Positions 16,784 through 25,883 of a stretch of DNA of 64,000 bases are shown here, one piece after another. The position numbers and the translations under genes are program-made. Source of the DNA: Opacimonas sp002292215 (GTDB lineage: Bacteria > Pseudomonadota > Gammaproteobacteria > Enterobacterales > Alteromonadaceae). The DNA is taken from assembly GCA_943846745.1 (NCBI GenBank), contig OX044360.1, positions 992,001-1,056,000 of the forward strand, read 5' to 3'. Position 1 is the stretch's first letter, and every line of letters begins with the position of its first letter. Under the pieces are notes generated by a model. The model searched no databases and was not told where the DNA came from. It was given only the letters and a program-made list of their open reading frames with translations.

Positions 16784-18997
16784 ATGCAAGCAACTATCAA
16801 AGCCGACCGTAGTCTTTTTTCTTATCCTAAATACTGGGCACACTGTTATGGCACTGCGCCTTTTTTACCCATGTCGCGCCAAGAGATGGACGAATTAGGT
16901 TGGGATAGTTGCGATATTATTCTTGTTACCGGCGATGCATATGTTGATCACCCTAGTTTTGGCATGGCGGTCATCGGGCGTTTATTAGAATCTCATGGGT
17001 TTCGTGTTGGGATCATCTCTCAGCCAGATTGGCATTCCAAAGATGACTTTATGCAATTAGGCGAACCGAATCTGTATTTCGGCGTCACTGCTGGCAACAT
17101 GGATTCGATGATTAATCGTTATACCGCTGACAAAAAACTCCGCCATGATGATGCTTACACTGCCGGTAATATTGGCGGTAAACGTCCAGATAGAGCCGTC
17201 ACCGTTTATACGCAGCGCTGTAAAGAAGCCTACAAGCATATTCCAGTTGTCATCGGTGGGATTGAAGCGAGCTTGCGCCGCATCGGCCATTATGATTATT
17301 GGTCAGAAAAAATTCGCCGCTCGGTCTTATTTGATTCTAAAGCAGATTTGTTGATGTTTGGTAATGCCGAACGTCCTCTTATTGAAGTGACTCATCGTCT
17401 CGCGGCGGGTGAAGACATTAAAGATATCACGGATGTTCGTGGCACAGGCATTATCGTTAAAGAAGCGTTACCTGAATGGCAAGGTGTAGATTCCACATCC
17501 TTAGAAAAACTCGGTAAAATTGACGCAATCCCCTCCCCTTATATTATGGAGCCGGATTGTCCGAGTGATGTTGAAAAAGTTGACCCGAATAAAGACGTCA
17601 CTCAGACTGAACAAGTCATTACCATTCAGCCGCAAACCATAGAAAAGCGCAAGCCTTGGGAAAAGGTCTACATCAAATTACCGGCATACGAAACAGTCCG
17701 CGATAATAAAATGCTGTATGCCCATACTAGTCGTATCTTTCACCAAGAAACCAATCCAGGTTGTGCCCGTGCATTAATGCAACGCCATGGCGACCGCCAT
17801 ATTTGGTTAAATCCACCAGCGATGCCATTAGAAACCGAAGAAATGGATGCCGTGTTTGGACTTCCTTATCAACGTATTCCTCACCCTGTTTATGGTGAAA
17901 ATAAAATCCCAGCGTATGACATGATTAAATTCAGTGTCAATATCATGCGTGGCTGTTTTGGTGGCTGTACCTTCTGTAGTATTACCGAACATGAAGGACG
18001 CATCATTCAAAGCCGTTCTGAAAAATCCATTTTACGCGAAATCGAAGAAATTCGAGATACGGTTCCAGGCTTCACCGGCGTCATCTCTGATTTAGGTGGC
18101 CCAACAGCAAATATGTATCGCTTGCGTTGTAAAAGCCCAAAAGCAGAAGCGACCTGTCGCCGTCCATCATGTGTCTATCCAAGCATTTGTGCGCATATGG
18201 ATACGGATCATAAACCTACCATTGATTTATATCGCAAAGCGCGTGATTTACCGGGAATTAAGAAGATCTTAATCGCCTCAGGCGTACGCTATGATTTGGC
18301 TGTTGAAGATCCTGAATACGTCAAAGAACTAGCCAAGTACCACGTGGGTGGTTATTTAAAAATCGCCCCAGAACATACTGAAGATGGTCCATTAACTAAA
18401 ATGATGAAACCAGGTATGGGCAGCTATTATCAGTTCAAAGAGTTATTTGATAAGTTCTCCAAAGAAGCCGGTAAAGAACAATACCTGATCCCTTATTTCA
18501 TTGCTTCACACCCGGGTACGAGTGATGAAGATATGTTGGAACTCGCTATTTGGTTAAAAGAAAACAAATTTAAACTCGACCAAGTACAAAATTTTTACCC
18601 GTCTCCGATGGCGACAGCGACGACCATGTATCACACTGAGGTGAACTCATTACGCAAAGTAACCAAAGATTCTGAATCAGTGATCAGTGCCAAAGGTGAG
18701 ATCCATCGTCGTTTACACAAAGCCATGCTGCGCTATCATGATCCTAAAAACTTTGCTCAGATCCGAAAAGCCTTGGTCAAAATGGGTCGAGAAGACTTAA
18801 TTGGTCGTGGTCCGGATCATTTAGTGCCACCAGAGACCGCACAAGAACGCAATCAACAAGCGGCAAAAGCACACAAAGGACAGCGCGCAGCAACAAAACA
18901 TACCAAGGCTCAATTTGTGAATACCGCGCCAAAATCTAATAATAAACAAGCAACTAAGGGGAAAGTGAAACACAAGTCCCCTAGACCGATTTCTTAA
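16784..18997 (+). CDS. ygiQ: YgiQ family radical SAM protein
   Basis: 737 aa. UPF0313/YgiQ family: an N-terminal conserved domain with GDAYVDHPSFG near residue 45, then a radical SAM domain whose cluster motif is C391-x3-C395-x2-C398 (RGCFGGCTFC). The C-terminal tail is Lys/Ala/Gln-rich and low in complexity. The biochemical reaction is not established for the family as far as I know. The next gene starts 24 bp downstream on the same strand, so co-transcription with the HopJ-thioesterase gene is likely. Confidence 0.92.
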   Translation: MQATIKADRSLFSYPKYWAHCYGTAPFLPMSRQEMDELGWDSCDIILVTGDAYVDHPSFGMAVIGRLLESHGFRVGIISQPDWHSKDDFMQLGEPNLYFGVTAGNMDSMINRYTADKKLRHDDAYTAGNIGGKRPDRAVTVYTQRCKEAYKHIPVVIGGIEASLRRIGHYDYWSEKIRRSVLFDSKADLLMFGNAERPLIEVTHRLAAGEDIKDITDVRGTGIIVKEALPEWQGVDSTSLEKLGKIDAIPSPYIMEPDCPSDVEKVDPNKDVTQTEQVITIQPQTIEKRKPWEKVYIKLPAYETVRDNKMLYAHTSRIFHQETNPGCARALMQRHGDRHIWLNPPAMPLETEEMDAVFGLPYQRIPHPVYGENKIPAYDMIKFSVNIMRGCFGGCTFCSITEHEGRIIQSRSEKSILREIEEIRDTVPGFTGVISDLGGPTANMYRLRCKSPKAEATCRRPSCVYPSICAHMDTDHKPTIDLYRKARDLPGIKKILIASGVRYDLAVEDPEYVKELAKYHVGGYLKIAPEHTEDGPLTKMMKPGMGSYYQFKELFDKFSKEAGKEQYLIPYFIASHPGTSDEDMLELAIWLKENKFKLDQVQNFYPSPMATATTMYHTEVNSLRKVTKDSESVISAKGEIHRRLHKAMLRYHDPKNFAQIRKALVKMGREDLIGRGPDHLVPPETAQERNQQAAKAHKGQRAATKHTKAQFVNTAPKSNNKQATKGKVKHKSPRPIS

Positions 18998-19021
18998 AGC
19001 AAACACCAAAGAGAACGTGTT

Positions 19022-19768
19022 ATGACTCCACATACATTAATCGCCAACACAGCCACAGCTCCTGAAACCATTGAGTTTCAGGACGTGATGACTGTTATAT
19101 CCAATCATTATGATTATACACCAAGTGCTTTTACCAATGGTGATGTAACCAATGCAGCTGAAACTAACGAAGGCTCATGTAAAATCTTTGCATTCGCTCA
19201 ACTCAACAAGCTAAACAAGACCAGTACCCTTGCGCTATTTGGTGAATTTTATCGTAATGATGTCTTACTTCATCCAGAAGGGACTGATCATGCCAATATT
19301 CGTAATTTCATGACCCATGGATGGGAAGGTATTACATTTTCCCAACCGGCGTTAGCTGAAAAACAACCTAAGGGGCGACTCACGACCCGAACGATTGCAA
19401 TGCATGCTGATACCAATTCGGCTGGTGATATTTTTGGTGGCTGGGTGTTATCGCAAATGGATATGGCAGCAGGAATTAGTGCTGGGCAACGTGCGCAGTG
19501 TCGTGTCGTGACCGTTGCACTTGATGGCATGAGCTTTATCAAACCCGTTCACGTTGGTGATATTTTAGGCGTTTACACCAATATCGTGAGGGTAGGTAGA
19601 AGCTCAATCGATGTTAATGTGGAATGTTGGGTTAGACGCAGCCGCATCGGCCAACGTGAAAAAGTCACCGAAGCTATCTTTAAGTTTGTCGCGTTAGATG
19701 CAGATGGTAAATCAATGCAAGTTCCGCAGCTTAGTGAATTACCACATTATGTGAAAAGTGAGTTGTAA
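19022..19768 (+). CDS. HopJ domain fused to YciA-type acyl-CoA thioesterase
   Basis: 248 aa in two parts. Residues about 15-105 match the HopJ type III effector family as found in free-living Proteobacteria (YDYTPSAFTNGDVTNAA, GSCKIFAFAQLN, DHANIRNFMTHGWEGI). Residues about 118-230 are a hotdog-fold acyl-CoA thioesterase of the YciA/BFIT group, with MHADTNSAGDIFGGWVLSQMD holding the catalytic Asn132/Asp136 region. The join is a short linker (SQPALAEKQPKG). These domains are normally separate proteins. The HopJ name reflects a Pseudomonas effector paralog; there is no secretion context here. Inference: a cytoplasmic acyl-CoA hydrolase with an accessory domain. An ATG inside the linker is absent, which supports a real fusion. 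Confidence 0.88.
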   Translation: MTPHTLIANTATAPETIEFQDVMTVISNHYDYTPSAFTNGDVTNAAETNEGSCKIFAFAQLNKLNKTSTLALFGEFYRNDVLLHPEGTDHANIRNFMTHGWEGITFSQPALAEKQPKGRLTTRTIAMHADTNSAGDIFGGWVLSQMDMAAGISAGQRAQCRVVTVALDGMSFIKPVHVGDILGVYTNIVRVGRSSIDVNVECWVRRSRIGQREKVTEAIFKFVALDADGKSMQVPQLSELPHYVKSEL

Positions 19769-19818
19769 TCTAAATTTAAATGCTAAAAGTAGATAATAAT
19801 TTATCGATTAGAGACCAA

Positions 19819-20256
19819 TTAAGTATTTGGTACCAAACGCTGAGCATAATCAGCAAAATCGACTTGGTGTATTTGACGCTGTTCAAACAAAGGGCTGTGA
19901 ATAACAAAATCTGCTGTCGCAATATTACAGGCAACCACACAGTTATACATGGTTGATAAGCGTAACAAAGCTTTAATATCCACATCATGGGGCTGTGGCG
20001 TCATCGGATCGGTAAAGAAAAACAAAATATCTAATTTGCCCTCAGCAATCATCGCACCTAATTGCTGATCACCGCCCAATGGGCCTGACTTTAATGCCGT
20101 AATTGCCAGTGACGGATTTGCTGCTTGAATTAGCTTGCCGGTGGTACCTGTTGCAAAGATAGCATGAGGTTGTAATTTGGCAACATGTTCAGTGGTCCAG
20201 CTGATTGCTTGAGGTTTCATTTTGTCATGTGCCACAATGGCGATATTTTTTTTCAT
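19819..20256 (-). CDS. mgsA: Methylglyoxal synthase
   Basis: 145 aa from the ATG at 20256; a longer frame to 20313 adds residues that are not part of the family. It converts dihydroxyacetone phosphate to methylglyoxal and phosphate, bypassing lower glycolysis under phosphate stress. Conserved SGPLGGDQQLGA (Asp63, equal to E. coli Asp71), TDPMTPQPHDVD (His90, Asp93) and ATGTTGK phosphate loop. Convergent with the HopJ-thioesterase gene (50-bp gap) and divergent from the ABC exporter gene (80-bp gap). Confidence 0.93.
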   Translation of the reverse strand: MKKNIAIVAHDKMKPQAISWTTEHVAKLQPHAIFATGTTGKLIQAANPSLAITALKSGPLGGDQQLGAMIAEGKLDILFFFTDPMTPQPHDVDIKALLRLSTMYNCVVACNIATADFVIHSPLFEQRQIHQVDFADYAQRLVPNT

Positions 20257-20336
20257 AGTATTTGGCTTATTGTTTGCTTCCCAACGTATAATACACAAAC
20301 TACCACATAACATTTTCTAATATAAGATTTTTTTCT

Positions 20337-22121
20337 ATGCGTTCTTCTCGATTTGAAATGAAAGATGATCAACCTGTCTCTTGGGCAGTATTCACTAAAT
20401 TACTGCCTTATTTAGGTGAATTTAAACAACGTGTTGCATTAGCTATGCTGTGTTTGATTTTGGCTAAAGTGGCCAGTGTCGGGCTGCCGTTTATCTTGAA
20501 ATATGCAGTTGATAGTCTCAACGACTCTAGTACTATCACACCATTATTATTAGCGCCGATTGCGCTTGTCGCAGCTTATGGCGTGTTTCGATTCTTGAAT
20601 GTTATCTTAGGGGAAGTGCGTGATACGTTATTTGGACGAGTAACAGAACGCGCAATGCGCCGTTTAGGTTTAGAGGTGTTTGAACATTTACATCGTTTGG
20701 ATCTGGGCTTTCATTTATCGCGTCAAACGGGTGGTCTGTCTAGGGATATAGACAGAGGCACTAACGGTATCAGTTTTTTAATGCGCTTTATGGTGTTTAA
20801 TATTGGCCCTACGCTATTAGAAATTGCCTTTGTGGTCGGTATTCTATTTACCCAATACGGCGCTAAGTTTGCCTTGATCATCTTGTGTTCGGTGATCTTG
20901 TATGTGTTCTTTTCGATGAAAGCAACTGATTGGCGCACTCGCTACGTCCGTGAAGTTAACCAAGCAGATAACCAAACGAATACCCGAGCAGTCGATAGTT
21001 TACTGAACTATGAAACCGTCAAATACTTTAATAATGAAGCTTATGAAGCTAACTTATACGATACCAATCTGGCACGTTGGGAGAGCGCTCGACGCCAAAA
21101 CCGCTTATCCTTGTTTGCTTTAAATGGCGGACAAGCGCTGATCATAGCCAGTGCCATGACATCCATGTTGATGCTCGCTGCGTGGGAGGTACAAGCCGGT
21201 ACGATGACGATTGGTGATTTTGTGTTGATCAATGCGTTTACGATGCAGATCTTTATGCCGTTGAATTTTTTAGGATTTGTCTATCGTGAGATCCGTGGTG
21301 CCCTCGCTAATATTGAAAACTTATTCGCGTTGCTAAAAACGAAAGTCGGTGTCGAAGATCAACCCAACGCAGCACCAATTAAGGTCAGCAAAGGACAAAT
21401 CGAATTTTCACAGTTGAGTTTTCATTATGATGCTAAACGTCCTATTCTCAGTGATATTAACTTTACGGTTCCAGCAGGGGCTAAAGTAGCAATTGTTGGG
21501 CCTAGTGGCAGTGGTAAATCCACCTTAGCCAAGCTCCTCTTTCGATTTTACGATCCCGCCAATGGTTGTATTAAAATCGATGGCCAAGACATTGCCCAGT
21601 ACCAACAGTTATCTTTGCGCAGTCAAATCGGTATGGTACCTCAAGACACAGTGCTGTTTAATGATACCTTGCGCGCTAACATCCAATATGGTGATACGGA
21701 TGCAGATGAAGCGGCATTACAACAAGCCATTGAGATGGCGCAGTTAAGTGATTTTGTAGTGCGCTTACCAGATGGATTGGATAGTCAGGTAGGTGAACGT
21801 GGATTAAAGTTATCTGGAGGAGAAAAACAACGCGTCGCCATTGCCAGAACTATCTTGAAAAATCCACCGATTGTCATTTTTGATGAAGCGACGTCATCAC
21901 TCGACAGTCATTCAGAACAAGGGATATTAAGTGCATTGAATGCATTGGCTCAGCAACATACTGCCATTGTGATTGCACATCGATTATCGACGATCCAAGA
22001 TGCTGATATGATTGTGGTATTGCAAGATGGGAAGATCCAAGAACAAGGCACACACACAGCCTTACTTGAATTAGATGGTGTTTATGCTGGCTTATGGCAA
22101 GCGCAACAAAAAGCCCATTAA
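20337..22121 (+). CDS. ATM1/HMT1-type ABC exporter (fused permease-ATPase)
   Basis: 594 aa half-transporter: six-helix transmembrane domain (about 15-310) followed by an ATPase domain. Walker A GPSGSGKST near 387-395, signature LSGGEKQRVAIAR near 490, Walker B IVIFDEATSSLD near 511-522. The permease resembles the ATM1/ABCB6/ABCB7 group (NYETVKYFNNEAYE, the segment around the glutathione-site region), whose members export glutathione-linked or metal conjugates. Homodimer in the inner membrane expected. A strong shared terminator follows. Confidence 0.92.
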   Translation: MRSSRFEMKDDQPVSWAVFTKLLPYLGEFKQRVALAMLCLILAKVASVGLPFILKYAVDSLNDSSTITPLLLAPIALVAAYGVFRFLNVILGEVRDTLFGRVTERAMRRLGLEVFEHLHRLDLGFHLSRQTGGLSRDIDRGTNGISFLMRFMVFNIGPTLLEIAFVVGILFTQYGAKFALIILCSVILYVFFSMKATDWRTRYVREVNQADNQTNTRAVDSLLNYETVKYFNNEAYEANLYDTNLARWESARRQNRLSLFALNGGQALIIASAMTSMLMLAAWEVQAGTMTIGDFVLINAFTMQIFMPLNFLGFVYREIRGALANIENLFALLKTKVGVEDQPNAAPIKVSKGQIEFSQLSFHYDAKRPILSDINFTVPAGAKVAIVGPSGSGKSTLAKLLFRFYDPANGCIKIDGQDIAQYQQLSLRSQIGMVPQDTVLFNDTLRANIQYGDTDADEAALQQAIEMAQLSDFVVRLPDGLDSQVGERGLKLSGGEKQRVAIARTILKNPPIVIFDEATSSLDSHSEQGILSALNALAQQHTAIVIAHRLSTIQDADMIVVLQDGKIQEQGTHTALLELDGVYAGLWQAQQKAH

Positions 22122-22155
22122 ATCCCCATCAAATCCCCATTTATGATTGAGCGCC

Positions 22156-22196
22156 CCCCGCTCAGCACTGATTTAAACGATCAGTGCTGAGCGGGG
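22156..22196. terminator. Bidirectional 17-bp GC-rich hairpin
   Basis: Perfect arms CCCCGCTCAGCACTGAT (22156-22172) and its complement (22180-22196) with a 7-nt loop, between the convergent ABC exporter gene (stop 22121) and DAHP synthase gene (stop 22205). It is positioned to end transcription from both sides, although a T-run is not evident. Confidence 0.75.
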
Positions 22197-22204
22197 AACT
22201 AACG

Positions 22205-23548
22205 TTATTTCGCCTTTAGGTAATCTGACACTAAGAATGCCATTTCCAATACTTGGTCCGCGTTTAAACGAGGATCACATTGGGTTTGGTAAGCTTGAGC
22301 TAAGTCGTCATCACTGATTTTATAAGCACCACCCGTACATTCGGTTACATGCTGTCCAGTCATTTCTAAGTGAATACCACCGGCATGCGTTCCTTCTTGC
22401 TTGTGAGCAGTAAAGAACTGTTGGATCTCACGTAAGATTGCATCAAAATCACGAGTTTTATAACCGCTTGATGCAGAGAACGTATTGCCATGCATTGGGT
22501 CAGAACTCCACACGACATGGCGACCTTCGGCTTTTACTCGTGCTAATAAGCGCGGTAAATTATCCGCTAATTTATCTGCACCCATGCGCGTGATTAAGGT
22601 CAAACGACCTGGAATATTATTCGGGTTCAATGCATCAATTAACGTTATCAAATCATCAGGTTGCATTGATGGACCAATCTTAACGCCAATTGGGTTATTG
22701 ATCCCACGGAAAAATTCAACATGTGCATGATCAAGTTGACGCGTGCGCTCACCAATCCATAGCATGTGCGCTGAACAGTTGTACGGCAGACCCGTTAAGG
22801 TATCTATCCGCGTTAAGGCTTGTTCATAGTTAAGTAATAACGCTTCATGTGAAGTAAACAATGAGGTTTCATGTAACGTATTATTGGTTTTGCTATTGAT
22901 GCCAATCACATCCATAAACGCAAGCGTATCTTCAATCCGCGTTGCCATATCTTGATAGCGATCTTTTAATGGATTGTTTTCCACAAATGCCATATTCCAG
23001 CGATTAACTTGATGCAGATCCGCTAACCCACCTTGTGAAAAGGCACGCAGTAAGTTCAATGTCGCAGCAGAGTGATGATAAGCCTGCAACAAGCGTTGCG
23101 GATCAGGTCGACGAGCACTTTCTGTAAACTCAAATGAGTTAATAATATCACCGCGATAGCTAGGTAATGACACACCATTAATGGTTTCCATATCTGAAGA
23201 ACGCGGCTTAGCATATTGCCCCGCCATACGTGCAACCTTAGTCACGGGACAGCGACCACCAAAGGTCAATACAATCGCCATTTGTAACATTACTTTGAAT
23301 GTGTCACGGATCTTAGGTGCATTAAACTCAGAAAACGACTCCGCACAATCCCCACCTTGTAACAAAAAGCCTTCACCTTTTGAAACACCAGCAAGTTGTG
23401 ATAACAAATCACGAGTCTCAGCAGCAAACACTAACGGCGGATAGCTCGCTAGTTTACTCTCTACATCTGCCACTTCTGCGGCATTATCATAGGTCGGTTG
23501 CTGCAAAATCGGCTTGTTGCGCCAGCTGTCAATACTCCAGTTACTCAT
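22205..23548 (-). CDS. Class II (plant-type) 3-deoxy-7-phosphoheptulonate synthase
   Basis: 447 aa from the ATG at 23548, preceded at about 10 bases by AGGA; the ATG at 23557 would sit too close to that site, and family proteins begin MSNWSIDSWR-like. It condenses phosphoenolpyruvate and erythrose 4-phosphate, the first step of the shikimate pathway. Class II signatures: LLQGGDCAESF (metal Cys), GRCPVTKVARMAGQYAKPRS, WIGERTRQ, SDPMHGNT and HLEMTGQHVTECTGG. It is unrelated in sequence to E. coli AroF/G/H. Single gene, sharing a terminator with the ABC exporter gene. Confidence 0.95.
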   Translation of the reverse strand: MSNWSIDSWRNKPILQQPTYDNAAEVADVESKLASYPPLVFAAETRDLLSQLAGVSKGEGFLLQGGDCAESFSEFNAPKIRDTFKVMLQMAIVLTFGGRCPVTKVARMAGQYAKPRSSDMETINGVSLPSYRGDIINSFEFTESARRPDPQRLLQAYHHSAATLNLLRAFSQGGLADLHQVNRWNMAFVENNPLKDRYQDMATRIEDTLAFMDVIGINSKTNNTLHETSLFTSHEALLLNYEQALTRIDTLTGLPYNCSAHMLWIGERTRQLDHAHVEFFRGINNPIGVKIGPSMQPDDLITLIDALNPNNIPGRLTLITRMGADKLADNLPRLLARVKAEGRHVVWSSDPMHGNTFSASSGYKTRDFDAILREIQQFFTAHKQEGTHAGGIHLEMTGQHVTECTGGAYKISDDDLAQAYQTQCDPRLNADQVLEMAFLVSDYLKAK

Positions 23549-23614
23549 GGGGGTCATTTCCTAAAAATATTTAAAATAAATGTGTCAAATAATCTGTTGC
23601 AAATATTAGCATAA

Positions 23615-24340
23615 TTAGCCCATAAATGGTGTATGTAAATATAAGGGAATGTGTTGCTCAGGGATGTGAAAATATTGGGTTAAGCATTCAGGTTGCCAGA
23701 TGGTTGCAATCTCGCCATTCGCTTGCACTTGGCCATCTTGCATAATCAGAACGTCATCATTGGGACATTCATTGAGCCAAGCTAACTGATGATGCGCAAT
23801 GACGATGATATTACCTTGTTGTTGTAAGTCGTGTAAGCAGGCAAGCCATTTAATTTGATATGCTAAATCTAACGCATCAAACGGTTCATCAAATAACAAT
23901 ACACCACGGCCTTGTTGTATCGCTTCCCACACTTGCATCATACACCGTGCGATATGTACTCGTTGCTGCTGTCCACCGGAAAGCTCATGGATCAAACGGG
24001 ATTGATATTGATTAACCGCCAACACCTCGTCTATTTGTGCTGGCGCTACAGCAAAGGGGGTATAAAAACGAAATAGCTCCGCCACAGTTAAGCCAAACAC
24101 ACTATCGTTATGCTGCGTTAAACAACATCGATGTGCTGCAATATGACCGGGTTGAATCTCAGTTATCGTCACCTCTGCATTGAGAGACTCTGAGGATAAT
24201 AGCCCTGCAATAACATGCAATAAGGTCGATTTCCCAGCTCCATTTTGGCCGATAACATGCGTTAGTGTGCCCGCAGGAATAAATAATTCAGACACATGTA
24301 AACGCTCAGCAATATATATGTCTTTTAAGTGTATATTCAT
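23615..24340 (-). CDS. btuD: Vitamin B12-type ABC transporter ATP-binding protein
   Basis: 241 aa from the ATG at 24340, whose ATGA overlaps the permease stop, giving translational coupling. ABC ATPase with Walker A GQNGAGKST (about 29-37), signature ELSGGQQQRVHIAR and Walker B GVLLFDEPFDALD. It belongs with the FecCD/BtuC-type permease next door and would energise uptake of a corrinoid or siderophore across the inner membrane. The cobalamin assignment rests on resemblance to BtuD and on size; an iron-siderophore substrate is the main alternative. No binding protein gene (BtuF) lies in the window. Confidence 0.85.
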   Translation of the reverse strand: MNIHLKDIYIAERLHVSELFIPAGTLTHVIGQNGAGKSTLLHVIAGLLSSESLNAEVTITEIQPGHIAAHRCCLTQHNDSVFGLTVAELFRFYTPFAVAPAQIDEVLAVNQYQSRLIHELSGGQQQRVHIARCMMQVWEAIQQGRGVLLFDEPFDALDLAYQIKWLACLHDLQQQGNIIVIAHHQLAWLNECPNDDVLIMQDGQVQANGEIATIWQPECLTQYFHIPEQHIPLYLHTPFMG

Positions 24341-25302
24341 CGCTGCTGACCTTGAAATAAGACCCACACAAATATTGGCCCACCAATACTCGCCGTTAAT
24401 AATGATATGGGTAAATCAACACCATTGAGTAATTGATTTACTGTTACAATCACGAGCATAAGGGCTGCCCCGACTAAACCACTTAACGGAATGATTAACC
24501 GATTATCGCTGCCAAAAATACGACGAAGAATATGCGGCACTAACAAACCCACAAACGCAATAGAGCCAGCAATCGACACACTCACACCCACAAGTAAGGC
24601 ACAAATAACCAAGACGACTCGGGTTAATCGCTGTGGATCAATACCAAGTAGTTGGGCGTTAATATCCCCTAAATATAAGCTATTGAGTGCACTACGGTGA
24701 TAACTTAATGCGCCAATACCTAATAGGATTATGCCGCCAGCGACAGCTAAAATAGGATAACTTGCGTGTTGAAAACTCCCCATCAACCAAAACGTTAAAT
24801 TACGTGTCGCTTGAGCATCACCAAAAATATATAACCAAGCTAACGCAGCAGCGCACACAGTAGAAATTGCAATGCCGGCTAAAATAACCGCTGAATGGGT
24901 TAATGCGAGACGTTTTGCTAGTAGGTAAATCAAGCCACTACTGAGCAAAGCCCCAGTAAAACAGGCTAAAGGTAAGCCCCATATCAATGAACTTGAAGGT
25001 AAGACGCCACCAATAATGACAATACCCGCACATAGACTTGCACCACTGCTGATGCCGATGATCCCAGGGTCGGCCAAAGGATTGTTTAATACCACCTGTA
25101 ATGCCGCAGAACTCATGGCGAGCGCACTGCCCACTAGTAACGCGGTCATCAGCATAGGCAATGATAGATTAATAAAAATATGTTGTTCAACTGCATCGGT
25201 AAGCAATTGAGAATGCAAGCTGACATTGATCCCTAGCAATCCGACAATAACGGCAATAGCAATAAACAATGGAGTGGATTGAATAGAAGGAACAGGCAAC
25301 AA
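24337..25302 (-). CDS. btuC: FecCD-family (BtuC-like) ABC permease
   Basis: 321 aa, about nine or ten transmembrane segments. Family blocks: NPLADPGIIGISSGASLCAG, GSFQHASYPIL and the cytoplasmic coupling region SIAGSIAFVGLLVPHILRRIFG followed by a dimer-interface segment. The start appears to be TTG at 25302 (or the adjacent TTG) with GGAAAA just upstream; 24 bp separate it from the phosphatase stop, so one operon phosphatase-btuC-btuD is likely. No cobalamin riboswitch could be placed, since the 5' gap of the operon is short. Confidence 0.85.
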   Translation of the reverse strand: MLPVPSIQSTPLFIAIAVIVGLLGINVSLHSQLLTDAVEQHIFINLSLPMLMTALLVGSALAMSSAALQVVLNNPLADPGIIGISSGASLCAGIVIIGGVLPSSSLIWGLPLACFTGALLSSGLIYLLAKRLALTHSAVILAGIAISTVCAAALAWLYIFGDAQATRNLTFWLMGSFQHASYPILAVAGGIILLGIGALSYHRSALNSLYLGDINAQLLGIDPQRLTRVVLVICALLVGVSVSIAGSIAFVGLLVPHILRRIFGSDNRLIIPLSGLVGAALMLVIVTVNQLLNGVDLPISLLTASIGGPIFVWVLFQGQQR

Positions 25303-25326
25303 TTTTCCAATAACGCTAAACAGCCC

Positions 25327-25803
25327 TTAGCTAACTTCACTATTACTAAGGACAAGACAATGTTCAACAAGCCCATCACTGGCTTGTTCGATTAAATTTA
25401 AGACTAATTCAAAGCCTTTGATGCCGCCATAATATGGATCGGGAACTTCGCTAAAATCAGAATCCGCAAAATCCATAAACAATTTTACTTTATTTTGATG
25501 TTCTTCAGGACAGCGCTTTAATAAACTACTGTGGTTGGCGTTATCCATCGCAATGATTAAATCTGCGAGAATAAAATCATCATCTGCAACTTTACGACAA
25601 CTGATCCCATCAAAGTGGTAACCTCGTCTTTGCGCAACCGCCATCGAACGTTTATCCGGTCGAGCGCCAATATGATACCCTGCCGTTCCTGCTGAATCTG
25701 TGACTAATTCTAACATCGCCTCTTGAGCTTTATGCCTAAATACAGCTTCGGCAGTCGGAGAGCGGCAAATATTTCCGAGGCATACAAATACAACTCGCAA
25801 CAT
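25327..25803 (-). CDS. Low-molecular-weight protein-tyrosine phosphatase family
   Basis: 158 aa. N-terminal phosphate loop VCLGNICRS (Cys8, Arg14, the C-x5-R motif) and the general-acid Asp122 in VPDPYYGG, both required for activity, are intact. Cytoplasmic. It may dephosphorylate protein tyrosine or a small phosphate ester; in front of corrinoid-uptake genes a cobamide-related phosphatase role is conceivable but unproven. Its 5' end lies next to the divergent pepE promoter. Confidence 0.9.
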   Translation of the reverse strand: MLRVVFVCLGNICRSPTAEAVFRHKAQEAMLELVTDSAGTAGYHIGARPDKRSMAVAQRRGYHFDGISCRKVADDDFILADLIIAMDNANHSSLLKRCPEEHQNKVKLFMDFADSDFSEVPDPYYGGIKGFELVLNLIEQASDGLVEHCLVLSNSEVS

Positions 25804-25820
25804 AAAATCTTCCTTGAACT

Positions 25821-25850
25821 TTGATGGTACTTGATTAGTTTGTGTATACT
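25821..25850 (+). promoter_or_regulatory. Sigma-70 promoter of pepE
   Basis: -35 TTGATG (25821-25826), 18-bp spacer, -10 TATACT (25845-25850). A start of transcription near 25857 excludes the upstream in-frame start at 25842 and supports translation from 25884. Confidence 0.55.
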
Positions 25851-25883
25851 AGCGAGAATTTAGACCAACGTGTACTGTTTTTT

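Noticed and set aside
19022..19340. HopJ domain as evidence of a type III secretion system
   Set aside because: The HopJ family is common in free-living Proteobacteria and no secretion genes or chaperones are in the window.
25842..25883. Upstream start of pepE at 25842
   Set aside because: It falls inside the predicted promoter, and the catalytic residues align with Salmonella PepE only from the 25884 start.
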